From Caulobacter sp. NIBR1757 (GTDB lineage Bacteria > Pseudomonadota > Alphaproteobacteria > Caulobacterales > Caulobacteraceae), in contig NZ_CP115463.1 in assembly GCF_027912495.1 (NCBI RefSeq), positions 744,001-808,000 of the forward strand: a stretch of 64,000 bases of DNA, in the 5' to 3' direction. Below, piece by piece: positions 26,808-34,147 of the stretch; the first letter of the stretch is position 1; each line of letters starts with the position of its first letter. The notes under the pieces are model-generated. The model did no database searches. It was not told the origin of the DNA and saw nothing but the letters and a program-made list of their open reading frames with translations. The translations under genes were made by a program, and so were the position numbers.

Positions 26808-26975
26808 CCTCCCTCCCCGAATGGGGAGGGCAGGCGCGTTGCGCGCCGGGTGGGGCAGTGGGTCACCGGCGGCTGTCGGAGAGGCTTCTCAGTGCATCGC
26901 CTTGAAGGTCTCGAGCCGACTTCCCCACCCGACGCGCGTAACCGCGCGTCTGCCCTCCCCATGCGGGGAGGGAGG
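26808..26975. repeat. Palindromic intergenic repeat, CCTCCCTCCCC family
   Basis: CCTCCCTCCCCGAATGGGGA and its own small hairpin at the left (26808) are mirrored by TCCCCATGCGGGGAGGGAGG at the right (ending 26975), with GCAGGCGCG/CGCGCGTCTGC inside. The left part matches the sequence at 63938-64000 almost base for base, so this is a dispersed family. The rest of the pgi-hisS gap (26976-27172) shows no feature I can name. Confidence 0.8.
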
Positions 26976-27172
26976 TTGGCGCCTCGCCTGTCGTCGGCTA
27001 TAGGCCCTCTTCGATGACGCAGACGCCGCACCATCACGCGCACCACCACACCTTCCCTCGCGGGACGGGTCGGGTTCGCGCGGCTTAAAGCCAGGCCCCT
27101 TCACCGCCCCGCCCGATGCGGATGGGGCGAGCGCTCCATCCGGTATGAAACACCGACCGATGGACTGCCCCA

Positions 27173-28645
27173 ATGACTGACGAAACCTTCCGCCCCGAAG
27201 CCCGCGCCCCTCGCGGATTCGCCGACAAGCGCGCCGCCCAACTGCGGGCCGAGCGGCGGATCGTCGAGCAGGTGTCGGCGGTCTATGAGCGCTGGGGGTT
27301 CGAGCCGCTGGATACCGGGGCGTTCGAATATGCCGACGCGCTCGGCAAGTTCCTGCCCGACAGCGATCGGCCGAACGAGGGTGTGTTCGCGCTGCAGGAC
27401 GATGACGAGCAGTGGATGGCGCTGCGCTATGACCTGACCGCGCCGCTGGCCCGGTTCGCGGCGCAGAATTGGGAGACCCTTCCCAAGCCCTATCGCCGCT
27501 ATGCCTTCGGGCCGGTGTGGCGCAACGAGAAGCCGGGGCCGGGGCGGTTCCGCGAATTCATCCAGTGCGACGCCGATACGGTCGGCTCGGCCCGGCCGGA
27601 AGCCGACGCCGAGATCATCGCCATGGCGGCCGAGGGGCTGGAGGCGGCCGGGCTGCCGCGGGGGACGGCGGTGCTGCGGATCAACAATCGCAAGCTGCTC
27701 AACGGCCTGTTGACGGCGGCGGGCGTCGAGAGCGCGGGGCAGAAGCTGGCCGTGCTGCGGGCGGTGGACAAGCTGGACCGGCTGGGGGCCGAAGGCGTGA
27801 AGCTGCTGCTGGGCGCCGGGCGGCTGGACGAGAGCGGGGCCTTCACCAAGGGCGCCGGCCTGGCCGGCGGGGCGGTGGACCAGGTGCTGGCCTTCCTGGC
27901 CGCCGGGGCGGGGGACAACGGCAGGACGCTGGATGCGCTGTCGGGGATCGTCGGCGGCTCGGCCGAGGGGGCCGAGGGCATCGAGGAGCTGGGCAAGATC
28001 GCGGCGGCGCTGAAGGCGCTGGGCTTCGACGAGAGCCGGGCCAGCATCGAACCCAGTATCGTGCGCGGGCTGGAATATTATACCGGGGCGGTGTTCGAGG
28101 CCGAGCTGCTGCTGGAGACGGTCGATGACAAGGGCCAGGCGTTGCGCTTTGGCTCGATCGGCGGCGGCGGGCGCTATGACGACCTGGTGGCGCGGTTCAC
28201 CGGCCAGCCGGTGCCGGCCACGGGCTTCAGCTTCGGGGTGTCGCGGCTGGCGGCGGCGCTGAAGGCGGCGGGCCGGGACGAGGCCGGGGCGACGCGCGGG
28301 CCGGTGGTGGTCATCGTCTTCGACGCCGGGCACATGGGCGAATATTTCGCGGTGGCCGGCGAGCTGCGGGCCGCCGGCATCGCCGCCGAGGTCTATCTCG
28401 GCTCCTCGGGCATGAAGGCGCAGATGAAGTATGCCGACCGGCGCCACGCGCCGGCGGCGATCATGCTGGGCGGCGACGAGATCGCGGCGGGCACGGCGAC
28501 CATCAAGGACCTGGACCTGGGCCGGGCGCTGGCGGCCAACATCGCCGGCCACGACGCCTACAAGACCGAGCGGCCGGGGCAGCAGACGGTGCCGCGCGGC
28601 GAGCTGCTGGCGGCGGTCCGCAAGATCGTGGATGCGGCCCGATGA
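27173..28645 (+). CDS. hisS: Histidyl-tRNA synthetase, alphaproteobacterial type
   Basis: This 490-residue class II synthetase charges tRNA-His. Visible are motif 1 region ERRIVEQVSAVYERWGFEPL, motif 2 region YRRYAFGPVWRNEKPGPGRF followed by REFIQCDAD, the histidine-binding GLEYYTGAVFE and SIGGGGRYDDL, and motif 3 GFSFGVSRL, then an anticodon-binding domain (RGPVVVIVFDAGHMGEY). The motif 2 loop is the divergent alphaproteobacterial form, associated in the literature with tRNA-His lacking the extra G-1. The hisZ start overlaps its stop by four bases, so hisS-hisZ-hisG is one operon. Confidence 0.95.
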   Translation: MTDETFRPEARAPRGFADKRAAQLRAERRIVEQVSAVYERWGFEPLDTGAFEYADALGKFLPDSDRPNEGVFALQDDDEQWMALRYDLTAPLARFAAQNWETLPKPYRRYAFGPVWRNEKPGPGRFREFIQCDADTVGSARPEADAEIIAMAAEGLEAAGLPRGTAVLRINNRKLLNGLLTAAGVESAGQKLAVLRAVDKLDRLGAEGVKLLLGAGRLDESGAFTKGAGLAGGAVDQVLAFLAAGAGDNGRTLDALSGIVGGSAEGAEGIEELGKIAAALKALGFDESRASIEPSIVRGLEYYTGAVFEAELLLETVDDKGQALRFGSIGGGGRYDDLVARFTGQPVPATGFSFGVSRLAAALKAAGRDEAGATRGPVVVIVFDAGHMGEYFAVAGELRAAGIAAEVYLGSSGMKAQMKYADRRHAPAAIMLGGDEIAAGTATIKDLDLGRALAANIAGHDAYKTERPGQQTVPRGELLAAVRKIVDAAR

Positions 28646-29754
28646 GACTGGAGCGGACCGTTCCGCCGCCGGCCCTGGCGGCCATCCGCGCCCCCTTCGA
28701 AGGCGCCGGGGAGGCGCTGGAGACGCCGGTGCTGCAGCCGCTGGCGCTGCTGCTCGACCTGGCCGGCGAGGCGATGCGGCCGCGTCTGTTCGTGGTCCAG
28801 GCCGAGGGTGGCGAGGAGGCGGCGCTGCGGCCCGACTTCACCATCCCGATCGCCCGGGCCCACATCGCGTCCGGCGCCGCCGAGGGGCGCTATGTCTATG
28901 AGGGCAAGGCGTTCCGGGCGGCGGGCGGATCGGCGCGGGCCGAGGAGTTCCTGCAGTTGGGCCTCGAGGTCTATGGTGGCGCCGACCCGGTGGCGACCGA
29001 CGCCGAGATCCTGTCGCGGGCCTGGAAGGCGGCGGCGGCCGGCGGGCGGGACGACCTGTCACTGGTGCTGGGCGACGTCAGCCTGTTCTCGGCCCTGGTC
29101 GAGGACATGGACCTGGAGCCGGCCCTGGCGGCGCGGCTGAAGCGGGCCTTCAACCGGCCGCGACTGCTGAGCGCCGAGCTGAACCCCGTGGCGGAGGCGG
29201 ATGCGGCGCCGCAGAGCCGGCTGGCCGGGCTGCTCGGCGGGCTGGGCGAGGCCGAGGCGGTGGCCCTGCTGGAAGAGGTCTGGAGCCTGGCGGGGGTGTC
29301 GCCGGTCGGCGGGCGGCCGACGGCGGAGATCGCCCGGCGGCTGGCGGCCCGGGGCGGCGAGGCGGCGCGGGCGCGGCTGAGTGAGGAGCAGATCGGCCGG
29401 GTGCGGGCCTTCCTGTCGATCGAGGACACGCCGGCCGTCGCGCTTGGGGCGCTGGCGGGTCTTGGCGGGGCGCGGCTTGAGGTGCGGCTCGGCGAATGGC
29501 GGCGGCGGCTGGAGTTGCTGGCCGAAGCCGGGGTTCCGCTGGACGGGGCGCGGTTCGGGGCCGGGTTCGGGCGGGCCTTCGGCTATTACGACGGGGCCCT
29601 GTTCGAGGTGCGCAGCGCCGCCCTGGGGGCCGAGCGGCCGCTGGCGGCGGGCGGTCGCTATGACGGGCTGGCGGCGCGGCTGGGCGGCGCGGGGACCGGC
29701 GCGGCGGGCTGCATGGTCCGGCCTGCCCGGGCCTTTGTGGAGGGCGGAGAATGA
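28642..29754 (+). CDS. hisZ: ATP phosphoribosyltransferase regulatory subunit HisZ
   Basis: This 370-residue protein is a catalytically inactive HisRS-like subunit. It has ALRPDFTIPIARAHIA (motif 2-like), YVYEGKAFRAAGG, EEFLQLGLEVYGG, and a late FGYYDGALFEVRSA and AAGGRYDGLAARLGG, but lacks the aminoacylation Arg context and the anticodon-binding domain. HisZ binds HisG to form the hetero-octameric first enzyme of histidine synthesis and senses histidine. It overlaps both hisS and hisG by four bases. Confidence 0.93.
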   Translation: MRLERTVPPPALAAIRAPFEGAGEALETPVLQPLALLLDLAGEAMRPRLFVVQAEGGEEAALRPDFTIPIARAHIASGAAEGRYVYEGKAFRAAGGSARAEEFLQLGLEVYGGADPVATDAEILSRAWKAAAAGGRDDLSLVLGDVSLFSALVEDMDLEPALAARLKRAFNRPRLLSAELNPVAEADAAPQSRLAGLLGGLGEAEAVALLEEVWSLAGVSPVGGRPTAEIARRLAARGGEAARARLSEEQIGRVRAFLSIEDTPAVALGALAGLGGARLEVRLGEWRRRLELLAEAGVPLDGARFGAGFGRAFGYYDGALFEVRSAALGAERPLAAGGRYDGLAARLGGAGTGAAGCMVRPARAFVEGGE

Positions 29755-30707
29755 GCGTGATTCTGGGCATTCCCTCCAAGGGGCGGTTGAAGGAACAGGT
29801 CGAGGCCTGGCTGGCCGACGCGGGGCTGAAGATCGAGGCTGACGGCGGCGAGCGCGGCTATCGCGCGAAGATCGTCGGCCTGGACGGCATCGAGGTGCGG
29901 CTGATCTCGGCGGGCGAGATCGCCCGGGCGCTGAACAGCGGCGAGGTGCACTTAGGGATAACCGGCGAGGATCTGCTCCGCGAGCAGGGGGATGATTTCG
30001 AGGCGCGGCTGCTGCTCTTGCGGGCGCTGGGCTTCGGGCGGGCCGACCTGGTGGTGGCGACGCCGCAGAGCTGGCTGGACGTCGAGACCATGGCCGACCT
30101 CGAGGAGGTGGCGCACGATCATCTGGCCCGGACCGGGCGGCGGTTGCGGGTGGCGACCAAGTACGTCGCCCAGACGCGGGCCTTCTTCGCCCGGCACGGG
30201 GTGGGCGACTACCGCATCGTCGAGTCGGCGGGGGCGACCGAAGGGGCGCCGGCGGCCGGGGCGGCGGAGATCGTCGTCGACATCACCACGACGGGGGCGA
30301 CTTTGGCGGCCAACCACCTGGCCATCATTCGCGACGGGGTGATCCTGAAGAGTCAGGCTCAGCTGGCGGCGGCCCTGACCGCCGACTGGGGCGGCGAGCG
30401 GCTGGGGATCGCGCGGCGGCTGCTGTCGCTGATCGAGGCGCGGGCCCGGGCCAAGCGGACCCTGACCCTGGTCTGGCCAGCCGAGCAGGATGCCGCGGCC
30501 AAGGCGGCGACGGCGCTGTTCGAGGCCCGGGGCGGTCAGGCGCGGGCGTCCGGCCTGCTGATTCCGCGGGCCGAGCTGGCGGCGGTGGGGGCGGCGCTCG
30601 AATCGGCGGGGGTCGGGCCGGTGACGGCGGCGGCGCCGGAGTATGTGTTCTCGCCGGACTGTCCACCCTATGACCAACTTGAGGGGCGTGTTGCGAGGCC
30701 TTCTTAA
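29751..30707 (+). CDS. hisG: ATP phosphoribosyltransferase HisG with a C-terminal extension
   Basis: The 318-residue enzyme condenses ATP with PRPP, the first step of histidine synthesis. The catalytic domains are clear: GIPSKGRLKEQVEAWLADAG, VHLGITGEDLLRE, RVATKYVAQTRAFFARHG and the PRPP loop in EIVVDITTTGATLAANHL (about residue 174). Short-form HisG proteins that work with HisZ end near residue 210-235; this one continues about 80 residues (RTLTLVWPAEQDAAAKAATA ... PEYVFSPDC) with the alternating strand-helix look of the ACT-like regulatory domain of long-form HisG. Having both that tail and hisZ is notable. Confidence 0.93.
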   Translation: MSVILGIPSKGRLKEQVEAWLADAGLKIEADGGERGYRAKIVGLDGIEVRLISAGEIARALNSGEVHLGITGEDLLREQGDDFEARLLLLRALGFGRADLVVATPQSWLDVETMADLEEVAHDHLARTGRRLRVATKYVAQTRAFFARHGVGDYRIVESAGATEGAPAAGAAEIVVDITTTGATLAANHLAIIRDGVILKSQAQLAAALTADWGGERLGIARRLLSLIEARARAKRTLTLVWPAEQDAAAKAATALFEARGGQARASGLLIPRAELAAVGAALESAGVGPVTAAAPEYVFSPDCPPYDQLEGRVARPS

Positions 30708-30831
30708 TCAGAATTGACGATAGAGTCAGAAATGGGGGTCTCGGACGGTTGTTTTGACGGCGACGTCCAAAGATCACCCCGTTTTGAGCGATTTTGCCGC
30801 AGTTTGTTGCGCGGCGAGGGCGCTGGAAGCG

Positions 30832-30860
30832 TTGACACGGGCAGGGAATTGTCGTCTTTT
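30832..30860 (+). promoter_or_regulatory. Possible promoter in the hisG downstream gap
   Basis: TTGACA (30832-30837) is a consensus -35; 17 bases on is TCTTTT, a poor -10. The tentative start would be near 30867. Confidence 0.35.
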
Positions 30861-30866
30861 TGACTG

Positions 30867-30996
30867 GCGAAACAGGGCGGCCGACAAGAGCATCCCGTTT
30901 CCGGCGTTTCGGGGAGGAAACGCCCGCTTGGATCGAGTGATCGAGGAATGTTGGGCCCGTTGCGATTATCCCCCGCAACGGGCCCTTCGCCTTTTT
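30867..30996 (+). ncRNA. Candidate small RNA between hisG and the repeat block
   Basis: The 335-base gap 30708-31042 has no convincing gene. Its second half contains a TTGACA box, a perfect 8-bp hairpin GGCGTTTC/GAAACGCC and a perfect 12-bp GGGCCCGTTGCG/CGCAACGGGCCC hairpin with a T tract, the layout of a bacterial sRNA of about 130 nt. I see no match to 6S, tmRNA or SRP RNA. It may instead simply be the hisG trailer. Confidence 0.3.
30953..30996 (+). terminator. Terminator-like hairpin
   Basis: The stem GGGCCCGTTGCG (30953-30964)/CGCAACGGGCCC (30974-30985) is perfect; TTTTT starts seven bases later (30992). Confidence 0.7.
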
Positions 30997-31042
30997 GCGC
31001 GATGGTTCGCCGGAACTGACTCGGCCGTCAAAAACTCAATGA

Positions 31043-31202
31043 CTGTCATCCTTCGGTCGGCGAAGCCGATCCGGAGGACCCACCCGTAAGCCTGGCGGCT
31101 GGCGCTTGTGGGTTGCTCGGCTGGCGATGGCGGCCTTCCGGCTCCAGCCGCTTCCGCCCAACGGTGGGTCCTCCGGATCGCTGCGCGACCGAAGGATGAC
31201 AG
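31043..31202. repeat. Palindromic repeat A beside the GIY-YIG gene
   Basis: This 160-bp unit has ends CTGTCATCCTTCGGTCG and CGACCGAAGGATGACAG and inner arms GATCCGGAGGACCCA/TGGGTCCTCCGGATC, folding into a long hairpin with an asymmetric middle (CCCGTAAGCCTGGCGGCTGG onward). It matches repeat B (31570-31727) at all but about a dozen positions, in the same orientation, and ends nine bases from the GIY-YIG stop codon. Confidence 0.92.
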
Positions 31203-31211
31203 GGTGGGTGG

Positions 31212-31538
31212 TTAGAGGCTCGGTGGGACCACGCTGGTCAGGGGGCCGGGCGGGGCGACGAAGAACTCCGGATAGAGATCTCGCCAGTGCGGGTTCTCGG
31301 CTTCGATCAGGTTGATCTTCCAGGCGCGGGGCCAGTGCTTGATGCGCTTCTCGCGGTGGATGGCGACGGTGATGTCGCCATGGACCTCGTACCAGACCAG
31401 GCGGTGGACGCCGTACTTGCTGGTGAACCCCTCGAACAGGTGCTGGCGGTGCTGGCTGATGCGGCCGATGAGCTTGCCGGTGACGCCGGTGTAGAGCGTC
31501 CCGTTGTAGCGGCTGGCGAGGATGTAGACCCAGTACAT
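31212..31538 (-). CDS. GIY-YIG nuclease family protein (COG2827/YhbQ-like)
   Basis: This 108-residue single-domain protein starts YWVYILASRYNGTLYTGVTG, the GIY and YIG halves of the nuclease motif in variant form, followed by the conserved Arg in GRISQH and the region YEVHGDITVAIHREKRIKHW, with Glu in LIEAENPHWRDLYPEF. Such small proteins cut DNA or act on branched structures; most are uncharacterised. The gene is framed by two nearly identical palindromic repeats (31043-31202 and 31570-31727), which is the main reason to look at it. An in-frame start further upstream would lie in repeat B, so I chose 31538. Confidence 0.9.
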   Translation of the reverse strand: MYWVYILASRYNGTLYTGVTGKLIGRISQHRQHLFEGFTSKYGVHRLVWYEVHGDITVAIHREKRIKHWPRAWKINLIEAENPHWRDLYPEFFVAPPGPLTSVVPPSL

Positions 31539-31569
31539 CGTGATGGAACAATACAGGAACAAATGAGCG

Positions 31570-31727
31570 CTGTCATCCTTCGGTCGCGTAGCGATCCGGA
31601 GGACCCACCCGTAAGCCTGGCGGCTGGCGTTTGGGGGTTGCTCGGCTGGAGATGGCTGCCTTCCGGCTCCAGCCGGTTCCGCCCAACGGTGGGTCCTCCG
31701 GATCGCTTCGCGACCGAAGGATGACAG
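31570..31727. repeat. Palindromic repeat B beside the GIY-YIG gene
   Basis: This 158-bp unit has the same ends, inner arms and middle as repeat A, in the same orientation. It starts 32 bases upstream of the GIY-YIG start codon and may contain or block its promoter. On its other side it touches the terminator of the M13 peptidase gene. Confidence 0.92.
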
Positions 31728-31729
31728 TG

Positions 31730-31756
31730 AAAAAAAGGCGGTCCCTGCGGACCGCC
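31730..31756 (-). terminator. Rho-independent terminator of M13 peptidase 1
   Basis: On the minus strand GGCGGTCC-GCAG-GGACCGCC (31756-31737) is followed by seven T residues. Confidence 0.92.
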
Positions 31757-31782
31757 CCTCAATCATTTCGCTCTCGCCAACC

Positions 31783-33906
31783 CTACCAGATCCGCACCCG
31801 GTCTTCCGGCTTCACGTAAAGCTTGTCGCCTTCCTTGATGCCGAAGGCGTCGTACCAGGCGTCGACGTTCCGGATGGTTCCGTTGACGCGGTAGTAGGCC
31901 GGGCTGTGGGGGTCGGTGACGACCTGTTGGCGGAGGGCCTCGTCGCGAATCTTGGCGCGCCAGACCTGGGCCCAGCCGTAGAAGACCCGCTGCTGGCCGG
32001 TGATGCCGTCGAGGACGGGGGCCGGCCTGCCCTTCAGGGAGACGAGGTAGGCGTCGTAGGCCAGGCTGAGGCCGCCCAGGTCGCCGATGTTTTCGCCCAT
32101 GGTCAGGGCGCCCTGGACCTTGGCGCCGGGGAGCGGTTCGAAGGCGCTGTACTGGGCGCCGAGCTTGTCGGCCTGGGCCTTGAACTTGGCGGCGTCCTCG
32201 GCCGTCCACCAGTCAGTCAGCACGCCGTCGCCGTTGGACTTGCGACCCTGGTCGTCGAAGCCGTGGCTGATCTCGTGACCGATCACCCCGCCGATGCCGC
32301 CGTAGTTGATGGCGTCGTCGGCGGTGGGGTCGAAGAAGGGCGCCTGCAGGATGGCGGCCGGGAAGACGATCTCGTTGTTGACGCTGTTGTAGTAGGCGTT
32401 GACCGTCTGCGGGGTCATGCCCCACTCCTTCTTGTCCACCGGCTCGAACAGGCGGGAGACGTCGCGGCGCCATTCATAGGCGCCGGCGCGGGTGGCGTTG
32501 CCGTAGAGGTCGTCGGCCTTGATGGTCAGGGCGCTGTAGTCGCGCCATTCCTCGGGGTAGCCGATCTTGACGGTGAACTTGGCCAGCTTGTCGAGCGCCT
32601 TGACCTTGGTCTCCGGGCTCATCCAGGGCAGGCCCTCGATGCGGGTCTTGAGCGCCGAGCGGATGTCGCCGACCAGGCTGATCATTTTGGCCTTGGATTC
32701 CGGCGGGAAGTAGCGGGCCACGTAGATGCGGCCGACGCTCTCGCCGACCATGTTGTTGGTGAAGGCGACGCCCCGCTTCCAGCGCGGACGCTGCTCGGGC
32801 TGGCCGCCGAGGGTCTTGCTGCGGAACTCGAAGTTGGCGTCGACGAAGCGCTTGCTGAGCATCGGCGCGGCGCCGTCGATCAGCTTGAAGGCCTGCCAGG
32901 CCTTCAGGGTCTCGATGGGCGTCTCGGCATAGGCCTTGGCGAATTTCGGGAAGGCGGTGTTGGTGGTCAGGATGAAGCGGTCGACGCCCTTGGGAAGTTC
33001 GGTCTGGGCCAGATAGGCGTCCCAGTCGAAGCCGGGGGTGTAGGCGACGAGCTCTGCACGGGTCATCGGGTTGTAGGTCAGGTCGCGGTTGCGGCGTTCG
33101 GCGCGGGTCCAGCTGCCCTCGGCGATCTTCGTCTCGAAGGCGATGATGTCCTTCGCCGCCTGGGCGGGGTTTTCCCAGCCGGCCATGGTCAGCATTTTGG
33201 TGATGTAGACCTCGTAGGCGGCCTTCTTGTCCGCGAACTTGGCGTCCAGATAGTAGTCGCGGTCGGGCAGGCCGAGGCCGCCGCCGCCGACGGCCACGGC
33301 GTACTTCTGGGGCGACTTGGCGTCGGTGGTGATGCCGATGCCGAGGATGGAGGCGTAGTTGCCGGTCTGGCCCTTGCCGCCGAGGGCGGTCATGTCCCTG
33401 TGGGTCTTCACGGCCTTGACCGCGGCGAGTTCGGGGGCGAGCGGCTTGAGGTCGAGCTTCTCGATGGTCGCCTCGTCCATGAAGGACTTGTAGGCGTCGC
33501 CGATCTTGGCGGCGTCCTTGTCCTGCACCTTGCCGGCGGCGGTATCGGCGATGATGGCGTTGACGCGGGCTTCCGACAGGATGCTCAGGGCGTCGAAGTT
33601 GCCGAAGCGGGTGCGGTCCGACGGGATCTCGGTGCGGGCGTCCCAGGCGCCGCTGGCGTATTTGTAGAAGTCGTCGCCCGGCCTGGCGGTCAGGTCGCGG
33701 CCGGTGAGATCGAAGCCCCAGGTTCCGTAGTGCGGGCTCTCCAGCGAGACGGGGGCGCCGCCCTGCGCGGGGGCGTCGGCGAAGTTGAACAGCGACTGCA
33801 CCACGCAGTCGTCGGTTAGGCAGAGGTGGTCTTCACTGGCCTGCGCGGAGAACGCGGCAAGGGACAGGGCGGCCGCGGCGGCGGCGCTCAGCAGAGCTTT
33901 TTTCAT
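31783..33906 (-). CDS. M13 family zinc metallopeptidase 1 (neprilysin/PepO-like)
   Basis: The 707-residue protein has a signal peptide (MKKALLSAAAAAALSLAAFSAQA) and then the M13 plan: WGFDLTGRDLTARPGDDFYKYASGAW near the N-terminus, NAYYNSVNNEIVFPAAILQ, the zinc site VIGHEISHGFDDQG (HExxH, about residue 520), the downstream Glu in LTMGENIGDLGGL and a C-terminal VRIW. It should cut short peptides in the periplasm. Two Cys near the N-terminus (CLTDDC) are absent from its paralog. The next gene upstream (34148-36223) is a close paralog with its own promoter and terminator. Confidence 0.94.
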   Translation of the reverse strand: MKKALLSAAAAAALSLAAFSAQASEDHLCLTDDCVVQSLFNFADAPAQGGAPVSLESPHYGTWGFDLTGRDLTARPGDDFYKYASGAWDARTEIPSDRTRFGNFDALSILSEARVNAIIADTAAGKVQDKDAAKIGDAYKSFMDEATIEKLDLKPLAPELAAVKAVKTHRDMTALGGKGQTGNYASILGIGITTDAKSPQKYAVAVGGGGLGLPDRDYYLDAKFADKKAAYEVYITKMLTMAGWENPAQAAKDIIAFETKIAEGSWTRAERRNRDLTYNPMTRAELVAYTPGFDWDAYLAQTELPKGVDRFILTTNTAFPKFAKAYAETPIETLKAWQAFKLIDGAAPMLSKRFVDANFEFRSKTLGGQPEQRPRWKRGVAFTNNMVGESVGRIYVARYFPPESKAKMISLVGDIRSALKTRIEGLPWMSPETKVKALDKLAKFTVKIGYPEEWRDYSALTIKADDLYGNATRAGAYEWRRDVSRLFEPVDKKEWGMTPQTVNAYYNSVNNEIVFPAAILQAPFFDPTADDAINYGGIGGVIGHEISHGFDDQGRKSNGDGVLTDWWTAEDAAKFKAQADKLGAQYSAFEPLPGAKVQGALTMGENIGDLGGLSLAYDAYLVSLKGRPAPVLDGITGQQRVFYGWAQVWRAKIRDEALRQQVVTDPHSPAYYRVNGTIRNVDAWYDAFGIKEGDKLYVKPEDRVRIW

Positions 33907-33935
33907 GGAAAGACAAAGGCCTCAGGTGGAATTGC

Positions 33936-33986
33936 GGCGGACAATGCACCCGTTGACGTCCGGGGAAACCTTAAAGTTTGTTCATG
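33936..33986 (-). promoter_or_regulatory. Bipartite block conserved before M13 peptidase 1
   Basis: On the minus strand CATGAACAAACTTTAAGG (33986-33969) and CGGGTGCATTGTCCGCC (33952-33936) are separated by 16 bases. The same two blocks with the same spacing precede M13 peptidase 2 at 36256-36306, whereas the sequence between them differs. It probably marks a shared promoter or operator. Confidence 0.6.
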
Positions 33987-34000
33987 CCGCAAGCGTGTAG

Positions 34001-34080
34001 GTGACTGTCCTCCGGCGCAGCCGGATGACTGTCACCGTTCAGCGCCGGACGGTGACAGTCACGCTGCGCGAGACAGTCAC
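34001..34080. repeat. Nested inverted repeat of GTGACTGTC words
   Basis: GTGACTGTC (34001) pairs with GACAGTCAC (ending 34080), and inside GACTGTCACCG (34027) pairs with CGGTGACAGTC (ending 34060). It lies between the two M13 genes, beside the terminator of the upstream one. Confidence 0.75.
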
Positions 34081-34085
34081 CGGGG

Positions 34086-34123
34086 CCAAAAAGAAAACGG
34101 CCGGGCCCCGAAGGACCCGGCCG
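34086..34123 (-). terminator. Rho-independent terminator of M13 peptidase 2
   Basis: On the minus strand CGGCCGGG (34123-34116) pairs with CCCGGCCG (34105-34098), followed by TTTTCTTTTT. Confidence 0.92.
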
Positions 34124-34147
34124 CTCGATCGTTGAAGATCGAATCGC

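Noticed and set aside
30754..31089. 111-codon plus-strand frame after hisG
   Set aside because: It runs into palindromic repeat A, lacks a ribosome site and its product has no recognisable pattern.
31906..33819. Very long open frames on the strand opposite the M13 peptidases, GT39 and Kef genes
   Set aside because: At about 70% GC antisense frames stay open by codon bias; their products are Gly/Ala/Asp- or Arg/Pro-rich with no motifs, while the sense strand encodes recognisable enzymes.
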